Assembly (NCBI RefSeq): GCF_900302475.1
Contig: NZ_OMOQ01000008.1
Location: forward strand, 1 to 37,434
Direction of reading: 5' to 3'
DNA: 37,434 bases
Source of the DNA: Defluviimonas aquaemixtae
GTDB lineage: Bacteria > Pseudomonadota > Alphaproteobacteria > Rhodobacterales > Rhodobacteraceae
A program made the position numbers and the translations under genes. Positions 7,542-16,160 of the stretch are shown piece by piece; position 1 is the first letter of the stretch; each line of letters starts with the position of its first letter. The notes beneath the pieces were generated by a model, which saw only the letters and a program-made list of their open reading frames with translations, was not told the origin of the DNA and did not search any database.

Positions 7542-8348
7542 CTACTTGTCTCTTTCCATGATCCAATCCACCTCCGGCGCGGGCACGAAGCGCCACTTGC
7601 GCAGGGGGCCGGCCATGACGTTGAGATAGTACATCTCGAACCCGTAGGGCGCGCCGCAGGGATGGTGCCCGCGCGGGACGAGCACCACGTCGCCGTCGGC
7701 GACCGCCATGGTCTCGTCGAGCCGCCCGTCGTCGGTGTAGACCCGCTGGACGCCGAAGCCCGAAGCCGGGTTCAGCCGGTGGTAGTAGGTTTCTTCCAGA
7801 TAGGTGATGCGCGGAAAGTCGTCCTCGTCATGGCGGTGGCTCGGATAGGACGACCAGTGGCCCGCAGGCGTGAAAACCTCAGTGACGAGGAGGCTGTCGG
7901 CGTAATCCTCCGCCTCCATCGCGATGTTGTTGATGTGCCGCGTGTTTGTGCCCTTGCCGCGCTCGGTCAGGGTGATGCCGTCGGGCCCGATGCGGCGCGC
8001 TTCGTGGCCGCCCTTGCCTGGCGCAGAGCAGACGGCGAGGACGCAATCGGTCTCGGCCTTCGCCTCCCACTCTGTGCCGTTGGGCAAATAGAGGCAATGC
8101 GGCGGCGTCCTCTCGAAGACGTCCATGCGCGCGCCGAGAACGCCCCAGTCCTTGCCCGCGCCGGTGAACGCCGCCTTGCCCTCCACCATCACTAGGATGA
8201 CCTCGCGGTCACGCGTCGCCTCGCCCACCGCCTCGCCCTTCCGCAGCCGGTAGAGCGAGAAGCCGACGTAACGCCAGCCTGCGTTTTCGGGCGTGATCTC
8301 ATGGACCTTGCCATGGGCTCCGAAGGGCTTTCTGAGAAGATCGGGCAT
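7542..8348 (-). CDS. iolB: 5-deoxy-glucuronate isomerase
   Basis: IolB isomerises 5-deoxy-D-glucuronate to 5-dehydro-2-deoxy-D-gluconate in inositol degradation. The 268-residue protein has the bicupin pattern: an N-terminal cupin with GWRYVGFSLYRL, and a C-terminal cupin with WSSYPSHRHDEDDFP and the second metal segment VLVPRGHHPCGAPYGFEMYYLNVMAG. Length matches the family. An in-frame TTG exists at 8363 overlapping the iolE stop, but the ATG at 8348 follows a GAGG site and gives the expected N-terminus (MPDLLRKP). It is the last gene of the inositol operon and converges on the lacI-type gene with a 2-base gap, leaving no room for a dedicated terminator. Confidence 0.95.
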   Translation of the reverse strand: MPDLLRKPFGAHGKVHEITPENAGWRYVGFSLYRLRKGEAVGEATRDREVILVMVEGKAAFTGAGKDWGVLGARMDVFERTPPHCLYLPNGTEWEAKAETDCVLAVCSAPGKGGHEARRIGPDGITLTERGKGTNTRHINNIAMEAEDYADSLLVTEVFTPAGHWSSYPSHRHDEDDFPRITYLEETYYHRLNPASGFGVQRVYTDDGRLDETMAVADGDVVLVPRGHHPCGAPYGFEMYYLNVMAGPLRKWRFVPAPEVDWIMERDK

Positions 8349-8359
8349 GACGTCAGTCC

Positions 8360-9265
8360 TCAATCTTCAATCGCCAGGCCGGAGCGGCCACAGATTTCAC
8401 GGATATGTTCATATCCGAGCTTGGAATACTCAAACGGAGGAGCTTTGGCGGGGTCCTGTTCGGCCTCGACCACTATCCAGCCGTCGTAGTCCTGTGCCTT
8501 CAGAAGGTCGGTGATCGCCTGGAAATCAATACAACCGTCGGCATCTCCCGGCACCGAGAACACCCCGCCTGCCACCGCATCGAGAAAGCTGCCGTTCTCG
8601 GCATGGATCCTGTCCAGAACCGACTGACGGACGGTCTTGAAATGCACGTGGCTCACGCGGTTCCCCCACTTATCGAGGACGGCAGCCGGGTCAGCCCCTG
8701 CAAAATGCAAATGCCCCGTGTCATAGAGCAGGGTGACCTCCGGTGACGATCCCTCCATCAGCCAGTCGATGTCCTCAGCATCCTGAACCATCGCGCCCAT
8801 GTGGTGGTGATAGGCCAGCACCATCCCCGTGTCCGAGACACGTTTGGCAAGTTCGGACAGCTTGGCGGCATAGCCCGTCACCTCGTCCCGGCTCAGCTTC
8901 GGGCGCTGGCTGACGGGCGTGTTCATCATGCCCTGGACGGTGTTGGAGCATTCCGCATAGACGATGCAGGGAGCGTTCAACGCCACGAATTGTTCGACCT
9001 GCTGGCGGATTGCGCCAAACTCCTCGTCTGCTGGGGCGAGCATGAGGTTTCCAGAACACCAGCCACCACACAGAGACACGCCATAACGGTCGAGATAGGC
9101 GCGCAGGCCCTCGGTATCGGCAGGCATGCGGCGGCCCCGCTCGACCCCCGCATAGCCGATACGCGCCGCATCCTCCATTGCGCCTTCGGTCGTGTACTCC
9201 CAGGTCAGTTCCGGCAGGTCGTCGTTCTGCCAAGCAATCAGGGAGATACCGATTTTGACGCCCAT
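8360..9265 (-). CDS. iolE: Inosose dehydratase
   Basis: IolE dehydrates 2-keto-myo-inositol to a cyclohexane-trione (3D-trihydroxy form), the second step of the pathway. The 301-residue protein is a xylose-isomerase-like TIM barrel of typical IolE length. Landmarks are IGISLIAWQNDDLPEL near the start, AYHHHMGAMVQ, LLYDTGHLHFAG and a C-terminal GWIVVEAEQDPAKAPPFEY. The MocC protein of rhizopine clusters belongs to the same family. The ATG at 9265 overlaps the iolD stop by one base (TGATG), indicating coupling; an upstream extension of the frame to 9364 was rejected for that reason. Confidence 0.94.
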   Translation of the reverse strand: MGVKIGISLIAWQNDDLPELTWEYTTEGAMEDAARIGYAGVERGRRMPADTEGLRAYLDRYGVSLCGGWCSGNLMLAPADEEFGAIRQQVEQFVALNAPCIVYAECSNTVQGMMNTPVSQRPKLSRDEVTGYAAKLSELAKRVSDTGMVLAYHHHMGAMVQDAEDIDWLMEGSSPEVTLLYDTGHLHFAGADPAAVLDKWGNRVSHVHFKTVRQSVLDRIHAENGSFLDAVAGGVFSVPGDADGCIDFQAITDLLKAQDYDGWIVVEAEQDPAKAPPFEYSKLGYEHIREICGRSGLAIED

Positions 9266-11094
9266 CAGTCTGCCCTCTGTGTTTTCTTGTGTTCGACATA
9301 ATCGGCACGGGCCTTGTTTACCTCTGCCCGTTCCGAGACCTCCGGCAAGCCAACGTCCCACCATGTGCCACCGTACTCAGTCGATGGGTAAGGGTCGGTA
9401 TCAATGACGATGACATATGGCCCCCTGACGCCGTCGCGTCTGGCGAGCGCGTCTTCCAGTTCGACAATCGAGCAGACCTTGACGCTGGTCGCCCCCATCG
9501 CTCCGGCGTGCTTGGCAAAGTCGATGGCCGAGGGCTGCGCGTGAATCGTGTGATCCAGCAGATTGTTGAACTCAGCCCCGCCGGTGCCCATCTGAAGCCG
9601 GTTGATGCACCCATATCCTCTGTTGTCGGTGACGACCACGGTAAAGGAGATGCCCATCATCGCCGCTGTCGCCAGCTCGGAATTGGCCATCATGTAGGTG
9701 CCATCGCCGGTGAAGCAGATCACGTCTCTCTCGGGCTCGGCCATCTTGATGCCCATCGCCCCGGCGATCTCGTAGCCCATGCAGGAGAAGCCATACTCCA
9801 TGTGGTAGGAGCCAGGCCGGCCCGCCTTCCACAGCTTGTGCAACTCGCCCGGCATGGTGCCGGCGGCGCACATAACGACGGTGTTTTCGTTCGCCGCGCG
9901 TTGCACGGCGCCGACCACCTGCATGTCGGTCGGCAATTCGTTGCCCTCGGGCGCGGAGGTTAGGGGATCGACCCGCGCGAACCACTCGGACTTCAGCTCG
10001 ACAGCATCGGCATCGAAGCGCAGAGCGTCCAAGGCATCGGAAAGATCTGCAAGGCCGGTTTTCGCATCCGACAGGATTGGCATGGCGCCGTGCTTTTCCG
10101 CGTCGTAGGCCTGCACGTTCAGGCTGACGAGCCGGCGTTCGGGGTTGGCGAAAAGGCCCCAAGAGCCGGTCGTGAAGTCCTGGAAGCGTGTGCCGATGCC
10201 AATCACCACGTCAGCCTCCGCGGCGACGGTATTGGCTGGCTCGCCCCCCGTCACGCCGATGGGCCCGAGGTTCAGCGGATGATCCCAGGGAAGCGCCGAC
10301 TTGCCGGCCTGCGTCTCGGCGACGCGAATGTTGTGGGTTTCGGCGAAACTTTGCAGCTCCTCGGTCGCATCGGAGTAGTGCACGCCGCCGCCGGCCACGA
10401 TCATCGGGCGACTGGCCGCCCGGATCGTCGCCGCCGCGCGGTGCAGCTCGTGGTGTTCGGGCCGGAGTCGGCGCTGGTACCAGGTTCGCGGGTCGAAGAA
10501 GCTGACCGCATAGTCATAGGCTTCAGCCTGCACGTCCTGGCAGAAGGCCAGCGTCACCGGACCGCAATCGGCCGGGTCGGTCATCGTCCGGAAGGCCCGC
10601 GGCAGCGCGGTCAACAATTGCTCGGGGCGCGTGATGCGGTCGAAATAACGGCTGACCGGTTTGAAGACGTCGTTGGCACTGACCGTGCCGTCGCCGAAAT
10701 CCTCGATTTGTTGCAACACCGGGTCGGGGCCACGGTTTGCGAATACGTCGCCGGGCAACAACAGGACCGGAAGCCGGTTCACATGGGCCAGCGCCGCCGC
10801 AGTGACCATGTTCGTTGCCCCCGGCCCGATCGACGAGGTCACCGCCATGGCACGCCTGCGACGCAACTGCTTGGAATAGGCGATCGCTGCGTGCGCCATC
10901 GTCTGTTCGTTGTGACCACGATATGTCTGGATCGCATCCCGCGAGGCATGTAGCGCCTCACCCAGTCCTGCCACGTTGCCGTGCCCAAAGATTGCCCAGA
11001 CGCCCGCGATGAACGGATCGCCGTCCTCGGTCAGTTGCGCCGTCAGGTAGCGCACAAGAGCCTGTGCCGCCGTAAGCCGGATCGTCTTGCCCAT
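9265..11094 (-). CDS. iolD: 3D-(3,5/4)-trihydroxycyclohexane-1,2-dione hydrolase
   Basis: IolD is the thiamine-diphosphate enzyme that opens the inositol-derived ring to 5-deoxy-D-glucuronate. The 609-residue protein has the acetolactate-synthase-like three-domain layout: an N-terminal PYR domain with GHGNVAGLGEAL and GPGATNMVTAAA, a central domain with GVTGGEPAN and VIGIGTRFQD, and a C-terminal PP domain with the ThDP/Mg motif beginning CFTGDGTYMMAN. The ATG at 11094 was preferred over the upstream in-frame codon at 11160 because AGGAAG precedes it and MGKTIRLTAAQAL matches family starts. The iolC fusion gene ends 4 bases before it. Confidence 0.95.
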   Translation of the reverse strand: MGKTIRLTAAQALVRYLTAQLTEDGDPFIAGVWAIFGHGNVAGLGEALHASRDAIQTYRGHNEQTMAHAAIAYSKQLRRRRAMAVTSSIGPGATNMVTAAALAHVNRLPVLLLPGDVFANRGPDPVLQQIEDFGDGTVSANDVFKPVSRYFDRITRPEQLLTALPRAFRTMTDPADCGPVTLAFCQDVQAEAYDYAVSFFDPRTWYQRRLRPEHHELHRAAATIRAASRPMIVAGGGVHYSDATEELQSFAETHNIRVAETQAGKSALPWDHPLNLGPIGVTGGEPANTVAAEADVVIGIGTRFQDFTTGSWGLFANPERRLVSLNVQAYDAEKHGAMPILSDAKTGLADLSDALDALRFDADAVELKSEWFARVDPLTSAPEGNELPTDMQVVGAVQRAANENTVVMCAAGTMPGELHKLWKAGRPGSYHMEYGFSCMGYEIAGAMGIKMAEPERDVICFTGDGTYMMANSELATAAMMGISFTVVVTDNRGYGCINRLQMGTGGAEFNNLLDHTIHAQPSAIDFAKHAGAMGATSVKVCSIVELEDALARRDGVRGPYVIVIDTDPYPSTEYGGTWWDVGLPEVSERAEVNKARADYVEHKKTQRAD

Positions 11095-11098
11095 CTTC

Positions 11099-12991
11099 CT
11101 ATCCCCTTGACTTGTCCCACGCGGCGCAGAGCCGCGCGTAGTTCTCGGCCATTTGCGCAACAGCGTCTGCGTCGGTCATTCGGCCGGTCATCCACGCCTC
11201 GGCGGAACCGGCGAAGATCGTCCGCCCTAAAGCGAACCCTTTCACCAGTGGATATTGTGCGGCCGCGTCGAAGCTGGCGGCGAGCTTGTCTTCGCTCTCA
11301 CCAAGCCCAAGGATCACGATGCCTCGCGTATTGGGATCGTTTTTTTCGATCGTGTCGCAGGTGAGTTGCCACGCCCGCGATGTCAGCATCGGCTCAAGCT
11401 TCCACCAGTCGGGATAGACGCTGTTGTCGTAGAAACGCTGGATGACTTTGGCGGTCGTGTTGTCCTCCACATTACCGACCTTCGAAGGGATGACCTCAAG
11501 CAGAAACTCCAGGCGGTTTCGACGACAGGCGTTGAAAAGTCTGACGATCGTCGCCTCCTGATCGGCCCAAGTCGCCGCATCATCGTCGGGGTGGCAGAAA
11601 CAAAGTACCTTGACCACCTGATCGCGCGGCCATTCTGCCAGCCCGCCGAAATCAGGTCCAATCTCGGGCTCGAGCATCAGCGGCCGCGAGCCCGGCCATT
11701 CCACCGGACGCCCCACCCAGAGGCCGGTGCCGGCCGTCTTGTAGAGTGCATCGCGTCCGAGACGCCCGTCACAGAGTAGACCGTGCCCCGGCTTGCCGGC
11801 GGCGACGCTTTGAACGGCGTCGAGGCAGAGTTCCTTGAACCGGCCGATCATCTCAGGCGTCGCGCCATCGATCTCCTCCAGCTGCACACGGTGATCGAAG
11901 GCGAAGATGCGAACCTCGGGCCAGTCGATATTCCGGTTCGTCGCCCAATGAATCTGTTCGAGCGCTTCGTCGTTCCTCAGATCCGGGCGCTTGATGCCCC
12001 GCTCTAAGAAGAATTGCAGTTCATCCCAGCTTGGATATGCCGGCGTGCAGCCGTGGCGTGACACGGCGAAAGCTCCGCAGGCGTTTGCGTATTTCAGCGC
12101 AGTCGGCCAATCCTCTCCATCGAGCCAGCCTTTGAGCAGCCCCGCCATGAAGCCGTCGCCGGCGCCCAAAACGTTGAAGACTTCGATCGGGAAGCCCGGG
12201 CCGGCCTCGGCATCGTCAAGGTTGTCTGGCACGTCGCCTGTGATGGCAACAGCGCCCTTCGCACCGCGTTTGCATACGAGCGTGGCGTCAGTGACAGCGC
12301 GCACAGCGCGAAGCGCGGCGATCGTGTCGGTAGCCCCGCCGGCGATGTGGAATTCCTCTTCGGTTCCCACGATCAGGTCGAAGTAGTGCAGCGTGGACTG
12401 CAGTTTCTCGGTGACCTTGGCACTTTCAACAAAGCGGCTTTCGCCTTCCCCGTGCCCGGAGACGCCCCAGAGGTTCGGGCGATAGTCGATATCGAGTGTG
12501 GTCTGTATGCCCGCCCCACGCGCAATCTCCAGCGCCTTGAGCGTCGCCGCCTCTACGTCAGGATGCGACAGGTGCGTCCCGGAGGCGACGACGGCGCGCG
12601 CCTCGCGGATGAAGTTCGGGTCAATATCATCTGCCGTCAGGCCCATGTCGGCGCAGTTTTCCCGGTAGAAGATCAGCGGGAACCTTTCCTGATCTCGGAT
12701 GCCCAAAAGCACCAGCGCGGTAAGTCGCTCGGGGTCAGTCTTGACGCCGCGCGTGTCCACGCCTTCGCGTTCAAGTTCTTCACGGATGAACCGGCCCATG
12801 TGCTCGTCGCCGACGCCGGTGATGACTGCGGCTCTCAATCCCAGCCGCGCAGTGCCGCACGCCGTATTTGTCGGGCTGCCGCCGATGTACTTGTCGAAGG
12901 ACCGCATGTCTTCCAGGCGCCCGCCAATCTGCACGCCATAGAGATCCACCGAAGATCGGCCAATGGTGATGAGATCGAGAGTTTTCGCCAT
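11099..12991 (-). CDS. iolC: IolC-DUF2090 fusion: 5-dehydro-2-deoxygluconokinase with aldolase-like domain
   Basis: A 630-residue two-domain protein. Residues 1 to about 330 form a PfkB/ribokinase-type kinase, with the N-terminal GGSPTNTA motif at 37-44 and the catalytic GAGDGF at 276-281 (base Asp279); this part phosphorylates 5-dehydro-2-deoxygluconate. Residues from about 340 to 630 are a DUF2090 domain, an aldolase-like barrel with VRIFAFDHRVQLEEI, GLLCDGRLG, LFNACRRNRLEFLLEVI and KGFALGRTIF. Such fusions are known in proteobacterial inositol clusters and are annotated as doing the following aldolase (IolJ) step as well. No separate iolJ is seen in the window, which fits. The kinase role is secure; the aldolase role is by family only. 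Confidence 0.92.
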   Translation of the reverse strand: MAKTLDLITIGRSSVDLYGVQIGGRLEDMRSFDKYIGGSPTNTACGTARLGLRAAVITGVGDEHMGRFIREELEREGVDTRGVKTDPERLTALVLLGIRDQERFPLIFYRENCADMGLTADDIDPNFIREARAVVASGTHLSHPDVEAATLKALEIARGAGIQTTLDIDYRPNLWGVSGHGEGESRFVESAKVTEKLQSTLHYFDLIVGTEEEFHIAGGATDTIAALRAVRAVTDATLVCKRGAKGAVAITGDVPDNLDDAEAGPGFPIEVFNVLGAGDGFMAGLLKGWLDGEDWPTALKYANACGAFAVSRHGCTPAYPSWDELQFFLERGIKRPDLRNDEALEQIHWATNRNIDWPEVRIFAFDHRVQLEEIDGATPEMIGRFKELCLDAVQSVAAGKPGHGLLCDGRLGRDALYKTAGTGLWVGRPVEWPGSRPLMLEPEIGPDFGGLAEWPRDQVVKVLCFCHPDDDAATWADQEATIVRLFNACRRNRLEFLLEVIPSKVGNVEDNTTAKVIQRFYDNSVYPDWWKLEPMLTSRAWQLTCDTIEKNDPNTRGIVILGLGESEDKLAASFDAAAQYPLVKGFALGRTIFAGSAEAWMTGRMTDADAVAQMAENYARLCAAWDKSRG

Positions 12992-12993
12992 GA

Positions 12994-13998
12994 CTAGCCA
13001 AGGACTTCGGAAAGTTTGATTGCACGTCCATCTTCGACCGATTTCAGCGCGGCGTCGGCCAAGGCGAGCGCCATCAAGCCATCCTGGCCGGTGGTCGGCG
13101 TCGGAGCCCGGTTCGATACAGCATCCACGAAAGCCGCGATCTCGTTGGCATAGGCATTTTCATAGCGCGACATGAAGAAGTTGAGGAGCGGCGGGCGCAG
13201 ATATCCCTTGTCATCCGCGATCTCGATATTCGCTTCGCGATGGTTTTCGGCAGATACCGAACCCTTCGAACCCAGCACTTCAATGCGCTGGTCGTACCCG
13301 TATGCGGCACGACGCGTGTTGGTGATCGTGCACTGCTTACCGCTGGCGGTAGTCAGGATGACGTTGATGCTGTCGAAATCGCCCAAGTCACCGATTTTGG
13401 GGTCGGTGAGGACCGACGCCGCGGCCTGAACCGTGTCGACCTCTTCGCCGAGCAGCCAGCGCGCGACGTCGAAATCGTGGATCGTCATATCGCGGAATAT
13501 GCCGCCCGAGACCTTGATGTACTCATAGGGCGGCGGCCCGGGGTCGCGGCTCGTCAGCGTGATCATCTCAACGTCGCCGATGCGGCCGACGTCGATCGTC
13601 TGCTTGAGCGCCATGAAATCGGGATCGAAACGGCGCTGGAATCCAACCATAAGGATCGCCGCCTCCGCCTCTACGGTCTTCAGACAGGCTTTCACGCGGG
13701 CAAGGCTCAGGTCGACCGGCTTCTCGCAGAAGACCGCCTTGCCGGCCTTCGCGAACTGCTCAATCAGGTCGGCGTGTGTAGGGGTCGGCGTACAGATTGC
13801 CACAGCATCGACGTCCTCGCTCGCCGCTATCTCTTCGATGCTGCGGATGTCGCAGCCATAGGTGTCGGCCACTTTCTTCGCAGTCTCCGTCACCGGGTCA
13901 GCGATGGCGACGAGATGGGCACCCGGCGTGGAAGTCACCGCCTTTGCGTGAACCTGACCGATGCGACCAGCGCCCAGGATTGCAAAATTTACCGTCAT
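12994..13998 (-). CDS. iolG: Inositol 2-dehydrogenase-like oxidoreductase (Gfo/Idh/MocA family)
   Basis: A 334-residue NAD(P)-dependent dehydrogenase. The Rossmann motif GAGRIG is at 9-14, the family EKP motif at 92-94, and the catalytic segment FRDMTIHDFDVARW runs around 168-181 with Asp170, Asp175 and His174. IolG oxidises myo-inositol to 2-keto-myo-inositol, the first step of the pathway. MocA of rhizopine catabolism belongs to this same family, so a modified inositol or inosamine substrate is possible. The start at 13998 follows GGAGGACAAT; the open frame reaches 14037 but lacks a better signal. It ends 2 bases before iolC begins. A 141-base gap separates it from the upstream transporter ATPase gene. 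Confidence 0.9.
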   Translation of the reverse strand: MTVNFAILGAGRIGQVHAKAVTSTPGAHLVAIADPVTETAKKVADTYGCDIRSIEEIAASEDVDAVAICTPTPTHADLIEQFAKAGKAVFCEKPVDLSLARVKACLKTVEAEAAILMVGFQRRFDPDFMALKQTIDVGRIGDVEMITLTSRDPGPPPYEYIKVSGGIFRDMTIHDFDVARWLLGEEVDTVQAAASVLTDPKIGDLGDFDSINVILTTASGKQCTITNTRRAAYGYDQRIEVLGSKGSVSAENHREANIEIADDKGYLRPPLLNFFMSRYENAYANEIAAFVDAVSNRAPTPTTGQDGLMALALADAALKSVEDGRAIKLSEVLG

Positions 13999-14139
13999 AT
14001 TGTCCTCCGTTTTAGTGGGGGGGGCGTTTGGCCACATCTGTTCCGTCAGCAGCCGACGGAGGGAGACACGCCGGCCGCTTTGGGAGGAGCTATAGCGCTC
14101 GCAGAGTCTAATCGTTGGCTTGGATAGGAACTCCCGGCG

Positions 14140-14970
14140 TCACGCGGCCTCCTCGTATTCCGGCTGGGTCTTGGCGCCAGTGATGTAAGCCACGACGTCT
14201 TCGCCGTTGGTCTCTTCTTTCTTCAGGTTGGCGCAGATCCGTCCCCGCCGGAACACAACGATGCGGTCCACCAGATCCATGACCTGCCGCATGTTGTGGC
14301 TGACCAGGATCAGCGGTTCGCCCGCTTCCTTGAGAGTCCGGACGATGTTCTCGACCTGCGCGGTCTCCTGGACCCCGAGCGCCGCGGTCGGTTCGTCCAT
14401 GATCGTCAGTTTCGAGTGGAACGTCGCCGTCCTCGCGATTGCCACGCACTGCCGCTGACCGCCCGACATCCGCTCGATCGTGCCGCGGATGTTGGGAATC
14501 TTTACGCCGGTTTTCTCGAGTGCATCGAGTGTCCGCTGCCTCATCGCCTTGTAGTCGAGCACCGAGAAGGGCCCGAGCTTCCATTTGATGATCTCGCGGC
14601 CCAAGAAGAGGTTGTCCGGCACGTCGAGTTGGTCGGCCAGAGCGAGGGTCTGGAAAACAGTCTCGATCCCGGCGTTGCGGGCTTCGAGCGGGCCGGCGAA
14701 GTGCACCGGTTTGCCGTCGAAGATGATCTCGCCGCGGGTCCGCTGTTCAACCCCGGTAATCTGCCGAACGAAGGTCGATTTCCCAGCCCCGTTGTCACCC
14801 ATGATCGCGACGTGTTCGCCCTTGCGGAGCGTGAAGTTGGCGCCTTCGAGCGCATGCACGCCCCCGTAGTGCTTGGTCAGGTCCCTTGTCTCGAGGATGA
14901 TATCCCCCAAGGCGGCATCCGAGTTCGGTGCGCTGGCCCCCGAGATATTGGTCTGCATATCGCTTGCCAT
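14140..14970 (-). CDS. Sugar/inositol ABC transporter, ATP-binding protein
   Basis: A 276-residue single-domain ATPase. Walker A GDNGAGKST is at 58-66, the signature MSGGQRQ in the middle, and Walker B LTIMDEPTAALG follows. Most ribose- or inositol-type importers in this family use a double ATPase of about 500 residues; here there is only one domain, as in the FrcA fructose transporter, so it would act as a homodimer. The ATG at 14970 has GGGAGGAAACC in front; the longer frame to 15018 was rejected. It follows the permease gene with a 14-base gap and powers uptake with the permease and binding protein next to it. Confidence 0.9.
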   Translation of the reverse strand: MASDMQTNISGASAPNSDAALGDIILETRDLTKHYGGVHALEGANFTLRKGEHVAIMGDNGAGKSTFVRQITGVEQRTRGEIIFDGKPVHFAGPLEARNAGIETVFQTLALADQLDVPDNLFLGREIIKWKLGPFSVLDYKAMRQRTLDALEKTGVKIPNIRGTIERMSGGQRQCVAIARTATFHSKLTIMDEPTAALGVQETAQVENIVRTLKEAGEPLILVSHNMRQVMDLVDRIVVFRRGRICANLKKEETNGEDVVAYITGAKTQPEYEEAA

Positions 14971-14984
14971 GTCGGTTTCCTCCC

Positions 14985-16073
14985 TCAGGCCTTCGCGGCC
15001 GCGCGCTGTTGGCGCCACTGGTCGAGGACCACCGCCCCGATGATGATCGCGCCCATCGCCATCAACTGGTAAAATGCGTCGAGCTTGACGAACGTGAACC
15101 CGGACTGAATGACACCAAAGACCATGGCTCCCAGGACGGTGCCGATGATCGAGCCGCGCCCGCCGGTTAGGCTGACCCCGCCGATCACTGCCATGGCGAT
15201 GGCATAGAGTTCATAGAACTGCCCCATGCCCGCCTGCGCCGTCAGGTTTTTCGAGCTCAGCACGATTGCGGCAAAGGCGGCCAGCATCGAGGCGATCATG
15301 TAGACGAGGATCTTGTGGCGGCGGACATTGATACCCGACATCCGCGCGGCTTCTTCGTTGGAACCAATGGCATAGGTGTGCTTCCCGTAAACCGTATAGC
15401 GCATGATCAGGTGCAGCAGGATCGCCAGTCCGATGAACCATACGACGGGCATCATGCCAGTCCCGATCCAAGCGTATTCAGGCGTTGGGAAGGACACTGG
15501 CTGGCCCTTGGTCCACCACTGCGAAATGCCGCGGCAGATCAAGAACATGCCTAGCGTGGCGATGAAGGGCGGGATACGCGCAAAGGCGATGAAAAACCCG
15601 TTGATCGACCCGATCAAGGCCCCGAATAAGAGACCGACGATCAGTGGCACGATGACTGGTAAGTCCATCGCCCACAGACCAAATACGGCCTTCGGGTTCG
15701 GATTGCCGTTGACCAATTCGGTCTGGGCAAAAGACATAACGATCATCGCTGTCGCCCCGACGAGCGGTCCGGACGACAAGTCGATGCCGCCCGAGATGAT
15801 CACTTGTGTGACGCCGAGTGAAATGATCCCGATGATCGCGACCTGCAGAATGATGATCTTGATCCGGGCCATGTTCAGGATCGTGCCATCGCGCGCTTCG
15901 TTAAAATCGAACAGCATGCTCTGGCCGTTCATGTACGGCAGGATCTGTCCCAATGCCTCGAACAGGAGAATGATGAGAACCAATGCGAGAAAGACGTTGA
16001 ACTCATTGGGCAAGGCGCGCTTCGACTTGTCGAACGTGAGCCCGCCTATCCCATGCGATGCCTGATCAGCCAT
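14985..16073 (-). CDS. Sugar/inositol ABC transporter permease (RbsC/FrcC type)
   Basis: A 362-residue integral membrane protein of the branched-chain/ribose permease family. Hydrophobic helices are spread along the length, starting with VFLALVLIILLFEALGQIL near residue 28. Family-typical segments include VIISGGIDLSSGPLVG, EEAARMSGINVRRHK (the ATPase coupling loop) and AVIGGVSLTGGRGSIIGTVLG. It would import the operon's substrate, presumably an inositol or derivative, together with the upstream binding protein and downstream ATPase. The ATG at 16073 is preceded by GGGAGGAGACGG. A strong hairpin separates it from the binding-protein gene. Confidence 0.92.
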   Translation of the reverse strand: MADQASHGIGGLTFDKSKRALPNEFNVFLALVLIILLFEALGQILPYMNGQSMLFDFNEARDGTILNMARIKIIILQVAIIGIISLGVTQVIISGGIDLSSGPLVGATAMIVMSFAQTELVNGNPNPKAVFGLWAMDLPVIVPLIVGLLFGALIGSINGFFIAFARIPPFIATLGMFLICRGISQWWTKGQPVSFPTPEYAWIGTGMMPVVWFIGLAILLHLIMRYTVYGKHTYAIGSNEEAARMSGINVRRHKILVYMIASMLAAFAAIVLSSKNLTAQAGMGQFYELYAIAMAVIGGVSLTGGRGSIIGTVLGAMVFGVIQSGFTFVKLDAFYQLMAMGAIIIGAVVLDQWRQQRAAAKA

Positions 16074-16107
16074 TTCCGTCTCCTCCCAGAAGATCGCCTA
16101 GTTCTTC

Positions 16108-16142
16108 TTGCGGGAGCGGCGCATCTAGCGCCGCTCCCGCAA
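16108..16142 (-). promoter_or_regulatory. Strong intra-operon hairpin behind the binding-protein gene
   Basis: Two perfect 15-base arms, TTGCGGGAGCGGCGC (16108-16122) and its complement (16128-16142), enclose a 5-base loop, 18 bases past the stop of the binding-protein gene and 34 bases before the permease ATG. There is no T tract after it, so full termination is unlikely. Hairpins at this place in other importer operons protect the upstream message, giving more binding protein than permease; that role is inferred. Confidence 0.75.
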
Positions 16143-16160
16143 TCGTATACCACGCGCAAG

